Below are positions 43,990-53,803 of a stretch of DNA of 64,000 nt, one piece after another. A model generated the notes under the pieces. It saw only the letters and a program-made list of their open reading frames with translations, had not been told where the DNA came from and did no database searches. Position 1 is the stretch's first letter. Each line of letters begins with the position of its first letter. The DNA comes from Pyrocephalus nanus (taxonomy: Eukaryota; Chordata; Aves; Passeriformes; Tyrannidae), in the NCBI GenBank assembly GCA_038380795.1, contig CM076261.1, positions 97,672,418 to 97,736,417 on the forward strand. Reading direction: 5' to 3'. Made by a program: the position numbers and the translations under genes.

Positions 43990-44430
43990 CAGAATGGTTT
44001 GGATTGGAGGGCCTTAAAGCTCACCCAGTCCCACCCCCTGCCACGGGCAGGGACACCTTCCACCAGCCCAGATTGCTCCAAGCCTCATCCAGCCTGCCCT
44101 GGAACACTTCCAGGGATGGGGCAGCCACAGCTTCTCTGGGCAACCTGTGCCAGGGCCTCTCCACCCTCACAGGGAAGGATTCCTTCCCAAAATCCCATCT
44201 AACCCTGCCCTCTGGCTGTGGGAAGCCCTTTTCCTGTCACTCCAGGCCCTTGTCCCCATTCCCTCTCCAGCTCTCCTGGAGCCCCTCTAGGCCCTGGAAG
44301 GGGCTCTCAGGTCTCCCTGGAGCCTTCTCTTCTCCAGGCTGAACACCCTCAGCTCTCCCAGCCTGGCTCCAGAGCAGAGGGGCTCCAGCCCTCAGAGCGT
44401 TTCCATGTCCCTCCTCTGGACTCACTTTAG
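43990..44430 (-). mobile_element. CR1 LINE fragment
   Basis: About 440 bases, minus orientation, with all diagnostic blocks: GGTTTGGATTGGAGGGCC, CCACGGGCAGGGACACCTTC, CTTCTCTGGGCAACCTGTGC, CTTCTCTTCTCCAGGCTGAA and CTCCTCTGGACTCACTTTAG. Confidence 0.94.
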
Positions 44431-44754
44431 CAGGTCCCTGTCTGCAGTTAGTAAACACTTCAATAACATGTGGTGCTGCTGCTCCAGACAGTGTCTGTGC
44501 CAGCTGCCCAGATGGGCAGCAGCATGGCACCATGGCACCCTCACTGGGTGCAGACTGGCAGCAGAGCCCTTGGAGCTCTCAGTGCTCACCATGCTGCTCT
44601 GGGTTTGTAGTAGGAGGTAAATTGCTGCTCTGTTTTTTTATATCACTTCGTCCTGCTTGATAGTTGTTATAGGAGGTGATGAGGAACAGTGTGAAGTGGA
44701 AAAAAGGGCTTTTACTGAATTCTCCAGCCACTCCTCTTCAAATTATACCTGGGC

Positions 44755-45060
44755 CTAGCATTGCTCTGTTCCAGGTGCACAACCTGGCATTTGCCCGTGT
44801 TGAATTTCATGCCATTAATGGTTGCTCAATGCTCCAACCTGTCTGGATCCCTCTGCAAGACCTCATAGCCCTTGAGAGCACCTCTCAGTTTGGCATAATC
44901 AGCAAAGTGTTACTGGTGCATTCTGCCCCTGCAGCCAGGTAGAAGTATTAATAAAAACCTTGCCCAGAACTGGCTCCAAGACTAAGCCCTGAGGAACACC
45001 CCTGGGGACTGGTCACCTGCAGGACATCTGCCTCAGAGAGCTACCTGCTCTTTGTCTCCT
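44755..45060 (-). mobile_element. CR1 ORF2 3' part
   Basis: Minus orientation. It matches the part of CR1 reading GTTTGGCATAATCAGCAAAG, then ATTAATAAAAACCTTGCC and CCTGAGGAACACCCCTGGGG, the end of ORF2. Confidence 0.8.
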
Positions 45061-45513
45061 TCTGTCCCTGACCCTCTCATGACCCAGGTGTTCCCAGGGC
45101 CACTGCCATGTGTGGGGCCCGTCACCAGGACCCCAGGCCTTGGTTCCTTCAGGAGGCCAGTGGAGATTCCCAGGACTGTTTTCTCTGGGGAAGGGGCAAA
45201 AGAGTCCATACCCAACTTTCATTTGAGGATGGGAACATTGGACATGAGAAGCTGCTGGAAATCTGCCCACAGAGTGTCCAGGAATGGAAGTTTGGTGGAT
45301 AAGGAAGGAGGGACTGAGGGAATGGTGTAGAGTTTGTTCCATCTGAAGCATTAGTGGAATGGTGGAGGAACAAAGGTGTCCATTGAGAGGGAATGGACTG
45401 AAACCAGCACAGACTTGGAGCGATGGGGAGCTAAAGGCCCTGCCCAGAGGTCGCATCGTTGGGGGTTCAGGGAGTGCTCTGTGGTCTAAGCTGGCTCCTG
45501 TCTCCTTTGGCAG

Positions 45514-45679
45514 CCCGCAAGCTGCAGCAGCAGCGAGCCCTTCTGTTGGAGGAGGAGGCCGAGGAGGAGGAGGAGGTGAGGCAGGTGCCTGAGGTCGTGC
45601 AGTCCAGTGTCATCATCGAGGGTGTCGAGTACAAGGTCGAGAGGCTGAACGGAAGGAACGTCCAGGCTCCAGCAGCTCG
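45514..45679 (+). CDS. SCRIB: SCRIB exon: RKLQQQRA helix and acidic run
   Basis: 166 bases (w918-w973, split codons at both ends), phase 1 start and phase 2 end, acceptor ...cctttggcag, donor gtaaga. It encodes ARKLQQQRALLLEEEAEEEE then EVRQVPEVVQSSVIIEGVEY and KVERLNGRNVQAPAAR. Human starts the same way (ARKLQQKRAQML) then diverges. An internal GTGAGG at 45576 could act as a donor but would break the frame. Confidence 0.94.
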
Positions 45680-47069
45680 GTAAGACAGGCCCAGAGGTAG
45701 CCCTGTACCACCCATGTTGTGTCAGAGGTGTCCCAGGAATTCTCAAGGAAGAGGGTGGGCCAGATTTCTTCTTCAGCACAGCAGGGGGCAACTTTCCAGC
45801 TCTGTCTTTTCAGGGGACAGCTCCTCCAACCGTGCCAGAGGGTATGAAGCAATGTTGATTTTTAGAGACAGCTGATTCAAGATAAGCTGAATGCTGAACC
45901 CAGTTGGGGTTTTTATAGGCTTTTGTTTCCCAGTTCTCTGGGTCTTGGCCTCCACATTGTCTTGATGGTATTTTTCTAATTCTTGGACAGAGAATGAGGA
46001 ATAAGAAAAGGGTTCTCAAAGGCTCCAGATAAAATAAGGCTGCACTAGAGGGAAGCTGAAGCCATCTTTATCTCTCTTTGGAGTCTTTGGGACAGACATT
46101 CTCCTCTCCACAAACACTTCCCAGTCACAGTGGCTGAACACATTTACCCTGGCACATGGAGTCTCATTTCTCTCTATTCAGGAACTTCTGACACAATTTC
46201 TCTCAGTTCAGGAACTTCTCACACAATTATGTCCTGAGACTTCCCCCTCCTGTGCTGAGGCAGCTCCAAGGAGGACATCAGCTGTGTGCAGTTCCTTGGC
46301 TTTTTGGGAAGTCCCACTTACTCCTGTTTTCATACTGAAACATGAGAGGCTGAGGAACAGGAAGGCTGGATCCATCAGATGATTTTCAGTTGCTTATTAT
46401 TTACACTTGAATATGGGGGAGGCAGTGGAAGAGAGTGAATTTGTGTTTCTTGAAATAATTTTTCTCATGTTAGAACAGAAACTGAAATTTAACCAAAATA
46501 AACTTGAGCAGAAAAAATCAGGGCTGAGTGTCACGATAAACTGAACACCCCCAGCTCTCCCAGCCTGGCTCCAGAGCAGAGGGGTTCCAGCTCTTGGAGC
46601 AGCTGTGGCCCATCTTGTGGAAGAACTTAAAATATATATCAAATTAATCTGTAATGAAGGTATGTGCTTCCAAGTTGAATTTCTCTTGGACTCCTCTGTC
46701 TGGAATGCCTTTGTGCCACATCTTACAAAGCCAGCTGTGAAGTCCAAGTTCCTGGGACTGAAGGGAGAGATCCAGAGGAGGAGAAAGCCCAACAAATATT
46801 TTTATTTAAAAAACTGAGGCAAAAATTCTGTGTGTGTCTGTTAGTGGCTGGCTGACCTCCAACTGCAGGAAATGAGCTCTGATGTTAGTGTGGACATTTA
46901 GGAGATCCCCATGGGAATGCTCACAGCGATGGTGGAGAAGCTGCTGAGCAAAGCCATGGGGGGCTGTGACTTCACCTGAACCATTTGTTGCTTTCTGGGG
47001 GTGTACCTGTCCCACCCTCTCTAGGTGTGCACCCTGTGGTGCTGCAGCTCACAAGGTTGTTTTCTCCAG
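45680..47069 (+). other. Intron
   Basis: 1390 bases. A direct repeat of about 31 bases containing TTCAGGAACTTCT sits at 46160-46225 and a short CR1 piece at 46535-46600. Confidence 0.78.
46535..46600 (-). mobile_element. Short internal CR1 fragment
   Basis: Minus orientation: AAACTGAACACCCCCAGCTC followed by CCAGCCTGGCTCCAGAGCAG. Only this internal block remains. Confidence 0.8.
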
Positions 47070-47159
47070 GCCCTCAGAGCTCAGCGAGAACAGCAGCTTG
47101 CAGAGGAATTCTCTGGAAGAGGGGATCAAGCCTGAGCAGGGAACCAACTCCATGTCAGG
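47070..47159 (+). CDS. SCRIB: SCRIB exon: serine/glutamate tail segment
   Basis: 90 bases (w973-w1003), phase 2 at both ends, acceptor ...ttttctccag, donor gtgagt. It encodes PSELSENSSLQRNSLEEGIK and PEQGTNSMSG. Length divisible by three and symmetric phases make it a possible cassette. Confidence 0.85.
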
Positions 47160-47500
47160 GTGAGTGGGGCTGCTGGGGCAGCGACTGGATCGTTCCTGCT
47201 TTTTAGCAGCCAGAGGCTGCAAGGGAAGGATTTGGTGGAGAGAGGGAAACTGATTGGGACCAATTTCAGAGAATCCCAGGATGGGTTGGGTTGGAGAGGC
47301 CTTCAAGACCATGTGGTTCCAACCCCCACCATGTGGGGATTGCCAAGGACAGTTGGTCCAAGCCCCATCTAACCTGAAACTCCTTATGAGAAACTCCCCT
47401 GTGTCCTCCCAGGGTGATACCCATGGATGTGGCACTGAAGAGGTAGGTGAGCTGTGTGGACCCTGCCATCCTCCCTCTCACTGCTCCTCTCCCTGCCCAG
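47160..47500 (+). other. Intron with CR1 fragment
   Basis: 341 bases; a CR1 3' end occupies 47268-47390. Confidence 0.82.
47268..47390 (-). mobile_element. CR1 3'-end fragment
   Basis: Minus orientation: CAGAGAATCCCAGGATGGGT, TTGGGTTGGAGAGGCC, AAGCCCCATCTAACCTGAAA. Confidence 0.82.
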
Positions 47501-47689
47501 GCTGAGCCCGTCGTTCCCGGGGGATCCGGGGGCTCCGGTGCGGACAGCCAAGGCCGAGCGGCGGCACCAGGAGCGGCTGCGGATGCAGAGCCCAGAGCTG
47601 CTGAGCGGGCAGGAGAAGGAGAAGGAGCTGTCTCCAGCGGAGCGCCGGGCTCTGGAGGCCGAGAAACGAGCCATGTGGAGGGCAGCACG
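47501..47689 (+). CDS. SCRIB: SCRIB exon: VRTAKAERRHQERLR basic helix
   Basis: 189 bases (w1003-w1066), phase 2 at both ends, acceptor ...cctgcccag, donor gtgagc. It encodes LSPSFPGDPGAP, VRTAKAERRHQERLRMQSPE, then KELSPAERRALEAEKRAMWR and AAR. Human has VRTAKAERRHQERLRVQSPE and LSPAELRALEAEKRALWRAAR; a firm anchor. The charged segment is likely a long helix. Confidence 0.96.
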
Positions 47690-48590
47690 GTGAGCCAGAG
47701 CCTCCACTGCTCCTGTGCCGGGCTGGAGCACGGAGCGGGAGCTGCTGCGTGTCTGGAGCTTACGGGGAATAAAACTAGGGAATACAGGACCCTTCCAAAG
47801 GGAGGTTATGAAGGATCAGTTCAAGCCATGCAAAGCACCCGCTGAGCTGAGCCGAGCTTGTCTGCTTCCAGGGGGCTCCCAGATTCCCAGAGTGCTTGCA
47901 CATTCATGGACACAGGGGGGTTCATGACAAACAAGAACACACCTTTGTGGGATGGTGGGTGTGTTCCTTCCCTCAGCACCCAGTTCCCACCTCCCGTGTA
48001 ACCCATGTGCAGTCGTGTTATTGGATCTGCAAGGTCACATATTCAAAATGAAAAATGGGATTCCACATATCCAGTGGTGCTGGGCTGGAAAACTTGCTGC
48101 AGCCAAAACGTTAGTAGGATGAGGCCATTTTTAGCCCTGCAAAGCTATTCCATCAGCATGAAAGAATGACTAAAAGTCCTTCTGGAAGAGGGAAAACTTT
48201 CTAGCTCAGAACTTGAGACCTGAAGCTAGTCCAGGCATTTACTGTGTCATAGAATTCCTTCTAAAGATTAGTCGGGCTGCTCCCATACCTAATGATAGTT
48301 TCCCGTAGAAGACATTCAAAGGACATCCTGAAATGCCTTTTGGGTTTGGACGAGGCTTGAAGAGGAACAGGGCTGCTAGATAAGATACTGGAGGGATCAC
48401 CGTGAATTGTGATTCCACTTAGCAGTTCCAGTGTTTGTGCTTAGACAGGGATGATCACAGGGCTGTTGCTGCTGGGGAGGCTCCAGGAATGGACAAATGC
48501 CAAGTGGATCCTCAGTCAGAGCTGGACTGCTGTTCCAGGGCTTTGAGTGTACAAGCCTCTTTGTGCAAGTTTTCTTTGAGATCAGTTTTT

Positions 48591-48905
48591 GTAGAATCTC
48601 GAGATGGTTTAGGTGGGAAGTGACCTTCAAGACCATCCAGTCCCACCCCCTGCCAAGGGCAGGGACACCTTCCACTATCCCAGCTTGCTCCAAGCCCTGT
48701 CCAACCTGGCCTTGGACACTTCCAGGGATAGGGCAGCCACAGCTTCTCTGTGCAACCTCTACCAGGGCCTCCCCACCCTCACAGGGAAGAATTTCTTCCC
48801 AATATCCCATCAATCCCTGCATTCTGTCAGTGGGAAGCCCTTCCCCTTTGTCCTGTCACTCCAGGTCCTTGTCCACCAGCTCTCTTGGAGCCTCTTTAGG
48901 GGCTG
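48591..48905 (-). mobile_element. CR1 LINE fragment
   Basis: About 315 bases, minus orientation: GATGGTTTAGGTGGGAAGTG, CACTATCCCAGCTTGCTCCA, CACTTCCAGGGATAGGGCAG. Confidence 0.93.
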
Positions 48906-50489
48906 TCTTGCTCTGCCATATCCTTCCTTATGAGGTTGGAGAGACCACCAAGTCCCTTGTGCTGCAGGTGCTCTGAGAGGGCTGGAATCACACGTCTGTC
49001 TCAGGGAAGGCTGTGAGTGTAGAGTAGTGCCAAAAGCAGCCATCAGTGTGATGCTGTGCAAGCACCACAGTGTCCCCAGGAGCAGACAACCTGCACAGAA
49101 TTGTGCTCGATCTTCAGACCTAAGAAAAAATTCCACTGTTGTATTTAAGCCAACAAATCAGAAACTGCCTGTCAGGCTTCTCCTGGAAATCCACATCACT
49201 GTGCTTGGAGGGGGTAGAGCCTGATTTGCCATCTCTTCCTAATGGGACAGGCAGGAGTTTCATTCCCTTGTGCCTCCATTTTCCAGGCACATTCCTCACA
49301 CGATGGGGCAGCTTTTGTGAGGTCTGTCAGCTCTGATTCATGCCGAAGTATGAACATATACAAGGAATGCTGTAATAGAAGCTTCTTTTTTGAGATGAGT
49401 GTCAAAAGGAGAAACAGGATGTTGCCTGCACAGACCTTTGGAAGCAAAGCAGAGTCCCTGCAGGGCCGCTGCTCATGTCCCAGGTGTGCAGCTCTGGTCT
49501 TGGGGCTGCTCTTCCAGGAACTTGCTGTTGCCAGCAGATAAACCTGAAAAATGCTGGGAGGGGGCAGGATGGTTTTAGGACACGATTTGCTCCTATAACA
49601 TTACTGTCCATCTGACGTGCTCTTGGGCCAGCTGGAATTTAACTGAAATTGCTCAGGGCACAGTTCTTCCACATGACACTGTAGGAGAGTTAATGAGTGT
49701 GGAGCACCGTGGGTGCACCTGTGGGTAGGGGAGAGATCCCTCATCCCAAACCTTCAGTCTCTTCTCTTCTAAGTGTGTTTTGACCATGGAAAAAGAGGCT
49801 AGCAAAAGTGGAGCCTTCCAGAGGTGGGAATACCTGGCAAGGATGAGCTGTTTTGAGCTGTGAGGTCCAACATTACTGGGTTTAAGTTCTGCAGAACAGG
49901 GCCTAAACTCCACTTTGCTTCTGATGCAAGCTGGTGCAGCATTTTGTGCAGTTCTTGGAGAAGTGCCTGGCTGATGCCTTGGGCAGGAATCAGTCAGTCA
50001 CTATAATGTGCTCCTTTTTGTAAGACAAGGAGGGGCTGTTCCCTGCTGCCACGGGTCTCCCAGGAGGATCTGGTAGTCTCAGGGTCCCTGTTCCCTAGCT
50101 CTGGAGCAGGCACAGTGACATGAGGGCTGGCAGGCTCAGGTCCTGTCTCCAGAGGCCCCTGTGCTGTGGGGGGAGGGGGTTCTGCACAGCCCCACACACA
50201 AGGCCTCAGCCCCACTAACCCGTGTTCTCTCCAACTGCCGCAGGGTTTGTTCCTCCCTTTCTAATCTCCTGTCTTCTGCTTCTTTCCAGTTCTCTGCTCT
50301 GTGCTGTCAATCATGACCCCATCACTTTGCACCTTCTTGGGCTTTCCCTGTTCTCCCTGTGTCATCAGTGCTCTGCCAGGACGTGTGATGCCCCTCCTTT
50401 TCCCCCTGGCATCCCCGTGCTCTGTTGGGACACACCCAGAGACCCATGTTAAACACCACCAGTTGTGGGCACACACAGCCCCTGGCATT

Positions 50490-50765
50490 GAGTCATGGAA
50501 TGGTTTGGTTTGGAAAGGACCTTAAAGCTGATCTGGTTCCACCCCTCTGCCGTGAGCAGGGTCACCTTCCACTATCCCAGCTTGCTCCAAGCCCTATCCA
50601 ACACGGCCTTGAACACTTCCAGGGATGTGGCAGCCACAGCTTCTCTGGGCAACCTGTGCCAGGCCTCCCCATCCTCACCAAGAAGATTTTCTTCCCAATA
50701 TCCCATCTAATCTCTTTCAGCGGAGATCCATTCCCCCTTGTCCTGGCACTCCAGGCCTCTGAGCC
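50490..50765 (-). mobile_element. CR1 LINE fragment
   Basis: About 275 bases, minus orientation: GAGTCATGGAATGGTTTGGT, CACTTCCAGGGATGTGGCAG, CTTCTCTGGGCAACCTGTGC. Confidence 0.93.
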
Positions 50766-51342
50766 ATGGAGTGAGGTCCAGAGGCACAGGTACAAGCTGA
50801 GGGACAGGTGCCCAGCCCTCTGAGCATTTTGGGAGTTTTCCTGCCACACACACACTGGTTTAGGAACTCACTCACCCCTCAGTGACACGTCCCAGGGCAA
50901 ACACCATGCTTAGCCATTTTGTTTCTCTTTTCTATCGTCCAAGAAAGGTGCCTGGAAGGGGTGATCAGGTGCATGTGCAGGTGTCCACTGAGAGACCGTC
51001 CCGTGTGTGGCACACACCCACCCCTGCCCATACATCTCAGTCTGGCACACACACACTGTGACTGCCTGACAGCCTCTCCTGTGGGCCTGAAGGTGTTCCC
51101 AGTCCCCTCCCAGCCCGTGGGGAGGGCAGCTCTGGATATGGGGCCTCTGAGCCTGATGCTTCCAGATTGCCACTGGGGGTTCCTGCTGCCTTGACAGTGG
51201 CCAAGGTTGAGCAGGATCAGATCTGGAGCCCAGTTTAACCAAGGCTGCCCCTGTGTCAGACCCGCATTTCCCCTCGCCAGGGTATGTTCCTGTATCTGTT
51301 TCTTTCTTTCCCTGCGCTTGTCCACTGCGATGTTCATCACCA

Positions 51343-51400
51343 TCATCTCCTCTTCCTCCTCTTCCTTTTCCTCCTCTTCCTTCTCCTCCTCCTCCTCCTC
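51343..51400 (+). promoter_or_regulatory. Unusually long polypyrimidine tract before the cassette exon
   Basis: About 58 almost pure C/T bases made of TCCTCT, TTCC and (TCC)n units, directly before the AG at 51401. Such tracts commonly recruit PTB- or U2AF-type factors; regulated splicing is inferred, not shown. Confidence 0.7.
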
Positions 51401-51402
51401 AG

Positions 51403-51567
51403 ATCCTCAGCTCTTGAAGACAGTATTAAACAGTACGAGCAGGATCTGGCCAGGAAGCTGTACCAGTCCCGGCAGTGGGCACCTGCTACCGGGGCCAGGC
51501 CAGCTCAGATGTCTAGCCCAGTGCAGAGTCACGCCTCAAGAATCCCTGGGTCAGGAGGCCAATCCAG
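51403..51567 (+). CDS. SCRIB: SCRIB cassette exon in the C-terminal helix region
   Basis: 165 bases (w1066-w1121), phase 2 at both ends, so inclusion or skipping keeps the frame. Acceptor ...cctcctcag follows a ~58-base pyrimidine tract; the donor gtgtgc is weak. It encodes SSALEDSIKQYEQDLARKLY, then QSRQWAPATGARPAQMSSPV and QSHASRIPGSGGQS. In human, the preceding WRAAR joins directly to MKSLEQDAL, so this exon is an insert relative to the isoform I know. Its start resembles the following exon's SLEQDAL, suggesting helix continuation. Confidence 0.75.
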
Positions 51568-52252
51568 GTGTGCACAGCCCCCTCCCCACAGCTGCATGCT
51601 CCTGTCCGTGTCCCTGTGCCCCAGCTGGGGCCTCCTGGGGCAGAAGGACATGGGAGTGGTCCCTGGTGTCCATTGCCCAGAGAACGAGGGGGGATGCTGG
51701 GGCTGTCTGATGGGGAGAAGGGTGCAGACGTCTCTGAGAATCCCAGACTGGTTTGGGTTGGAGGGACCTTAAAGAAAGGTCCACCCCCTGCTATGGGCTG
51801 GGACACCTTCCAGCAGACCAGGTTGCTCAGGGTCCCATGCAGCCTGGCCTTTTATGATCTCCTGATGGCTGAGGAGGATTAAGATGCAACACACTGAGCA
51901 CAGAGGACAGTAAAACCCTGAGAACTGACCCTACTCATGTGATCCCTGCAGTTCTGTCCCCAGGTCAGGTCCCTGTCCCATCATGGGGCACCTCTGGGAC
52001 TGCCTGCAACTTCTCAGTGCATTGACGCGTAGCTTCATGCTCTGTCTGTTTGACACGTGGGATAATGTGTGTGTTGGGATGGCAGCCAGCCCAGCTGTCC
52101 TGCCCTGCCTCGGGGACCCTCGGGGGCTTCATCCCACCCATCTGCACTCAGCCCGTGGGCTCGGGCCGGCCACTGGGCGCAGATGGCGTGTGGTCCCTCA
52201 CCAAGGGGGCAATGGCTGATGGTTTTTTCTCACCCCCTCATTCCTGAGGCAG
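51568..52252 (+). other. Intron with CR1 fragment
   Basis: 685 bases; a CR1 3' end lies at 51734-51857. Confidence 0.8.
51734..51857 (-). mobile_element. CR1 3'-end fragment
   Basis: Minus orientation: GACTGGTTTGGGTTGGAGGG, GCTATGGGCTGGGACACCTT, CCAGCAGACCAGGTTGCTCA. Confidence 0.87.
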
Positions 52253-52392
52253 GATGAAATCACTGGAACAGGATGCTCTGAAAGCCCAAATGGTTATTGC
52301 CAAGTCCAAGGAGGGGAAGAAACGCAGCACACTGGAGCAGCTGGCAGAGTCACCATCACCCGCTCCGACGCCGTCCCCAACACCGCTGGAAG
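52253..52392 (+). CDS. SCRIB: SCRIB exon: MKSLEQDAL and proline/serine segment
   Basis: 140 bases (w1121-w1168), phase 2 start and phase 1 end, acceptor ...tgaggcag, donor gtactg. It encodes MKSLEQDALKAQMVIAKSKE, GKKRSTLEQLAES and PSPAPTPSPTPLE. Human reads MKSLEQDALRAQMVLSRSQE and APSPAPTPSPTPVE. If the intron is retained, translation runs 16 further codons to a TGA at 52440-52442. Confidence 0.96.
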
Positions 52393-52774
52393 GTACTGTA
52401 CGGCTGCCAGTGCCTCCAGAGGACACAGGCAGTGCTCCTTGAGCTTCACCTGCTCAGAAGCAGAGCTGTGGGAAGCAATTCCTTCCTTCAGCTTGGTTGG
52501 AAGGTCCTTGGGGGCACGTGACATCTCTCAGCATAGGGAATGGGCTATAGAACATATGAGAGCACCTGAGGCAGAGGTGAGGTTCCAGGGAAAGCCAGCA
52601 TCCTGACTTTCTGAATAAGCAGGGAAGAGCTGTTTGTTGGGAAGGCAGAAGGCAGGGCCTGCCCTGAGTGGGATCTCACCACACTGAAATGCTGCTGAGT
52701 GGAAAGAGCAGGCTTGGGGGGTGGGAAATTCACACAGCTGGTCACTAACTGTGGTTTTCTGTCACCCCTTGCAG
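52393..52774 (+). other. Intron
   Basis: 382 bases, nothing recognised apart from the short in-frame read-through at its start. Confidence 0.8.
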
Positions 52775-52812
52775 ATTGCAGCCCCAGGAACGTCACTTCC
52801 CCGGGAAGGCTG
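52775..52812 (+). CDS. SCRIB: SCRIB 38-base exon, SPGRL segment
   Basis: Phase 1 start and phase 0 end (w1168-w1180). Acceptor ...cccttgcag, donor gtatga. It encodes (D)CSPRNVTSPGRL; human has STSPGRL at this point before the variable tail, which supports this tiny exon and its donor. Confidence 0.9.
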
Positions 52813-53728
52813 GTATGACGTCCTTCTGCTTGCTTTTGTCACCTCACCTTACCTAAATCCTGGGATTTCCTGGTTACTCGGCTGGGTGTGGGCTGTGCTT
52901 TGGGCTGTGGGTCCCAATCAGTCCTTGAGCCAGGCCTGGCTGCATGGTACAGGGAATGCTGAGGAGGGTGGTGGCTGGAGCTGTACTCCTGGCTAGAGGC
53001 ACCACCTTTATTGCAGCTCCCATGCAACATCTGCTTTTTTTTTTTTCCCATTTTATTATGTCATCTGTTCTTTGGTTCTTCACCTCCACGTTCAGAAAGC
53101 TTTTCACCATAGTCAGAAAGCCTTTCCTCGTGCTCAGAAAGCCCTTTCTTGGTTTCAGAAAGCCTTTCACTTCAGGGACTTCGTCCCATGTTTCCTTAAC
53201 AGCATAAAACAGACCTTACAGACCTTCAGCTGCAATTAGCATTTTCCTTTTCCAAACCCTGTGCAAATGCCAGGGGACATTGTTGTCCAGAACTGTCAGA
53301 ATTGGTGAGACAGACCAAGGGAAGCGTGGGAGCAGCTGCACAGAGGGGACCTGGTCCTGTCAGGTCACACCATAATCTAGACCAGGCTTGGAATCCTGAC
53401 TGCTCCCCTTATCAGTTCTGCCATGAATTTCCCAATGAAAATAGGTTTCCTACCTGACTTGATGTGCATGAGCATTTCACTGGGGCTCATGATGTTTCTC
53501 CTCTGTGACTTGGAACCCCCCACCCTGACACGAGAACAGCTCCAAAGGCAGTGTCCCAGGGATGCCCCATGTTCCAGGCTCTACCCCAGCACTCCTGGCT
53601 CTCCCCAAGGATGTCCTTCTGCTTCTGCTGTGATCTCTGCTTAGACTGCTCAGTTTGCTGCTACTTCTCCCTCCATTTCTCTCCCCTTACTTTCTTCTCT
53701 GTTTCTTCCCTTCTGCTGTCCCTTCTAG
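52813..53728 (+). other. Intron with 21-base tandem repeat
   Basis: 916 bases. Contains a run of Ts (53035-53046) and a 21-base repeat (53092-53175). Confidence 0.8.
53092..53175. repeat. 21-base tandem repeat, four copies
   Basis: TCAGAAAGC(C/T)(T/C)TTTC units start at 53092, 53113, 53134 and 53155, exactly 21 bases apart. Confidence 0.92.
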
Positions 53729-53803
53729 TCCATGTCTGAAAAGAAGTTTGACTACCGGGAATTTGCTGCTATTCCTTCCTCCAAACCTGTTTACGAAATC
53801 CAG
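53729..53803 (+). CDS. SCRIB: SCRIB exon: third Y-R-x-F-A-A-x-P motif
   Basis: Twenty-five codons (w1181-w1205), phase 0, acceptor ...tcccttctag, donor gtataa. It encodes SMSEKKFDYREFAAIPSSKP and VYEIQ. Mouse Scribble and the longer human isoform carry a near-identical 25-residue insert (KKFDYRAFAALPSSRPVYDIQ region), which in human is alternatively included. The same is likely here. Confidence 0.95.

Larger units (their letters stand above)
43777..45513 (+). other. Intron with antisense CR1
   Basis: 1737 bases; CR1 copies at 43990-44430 and 44755-45060, possibly parts of one interrupted insertion. Confidence 0.8.
47690..51402 (+). other. 3.7-kb intron
   Basis: Contains CR1 copies at 48591-48905 and 50490-50765. 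It ends in an exceptionally long pyrimidine tract (51343-51400) rich in TCC and TTCC. No further exon recognised. Confidence 0.78.

Noticed and set aside
45576..45581. Internal GTGAGG as an alternative donor in the acidic-run exon
   Set aside because: It would end in phase 0 while the next exon needs phase 2, breaking the frame.
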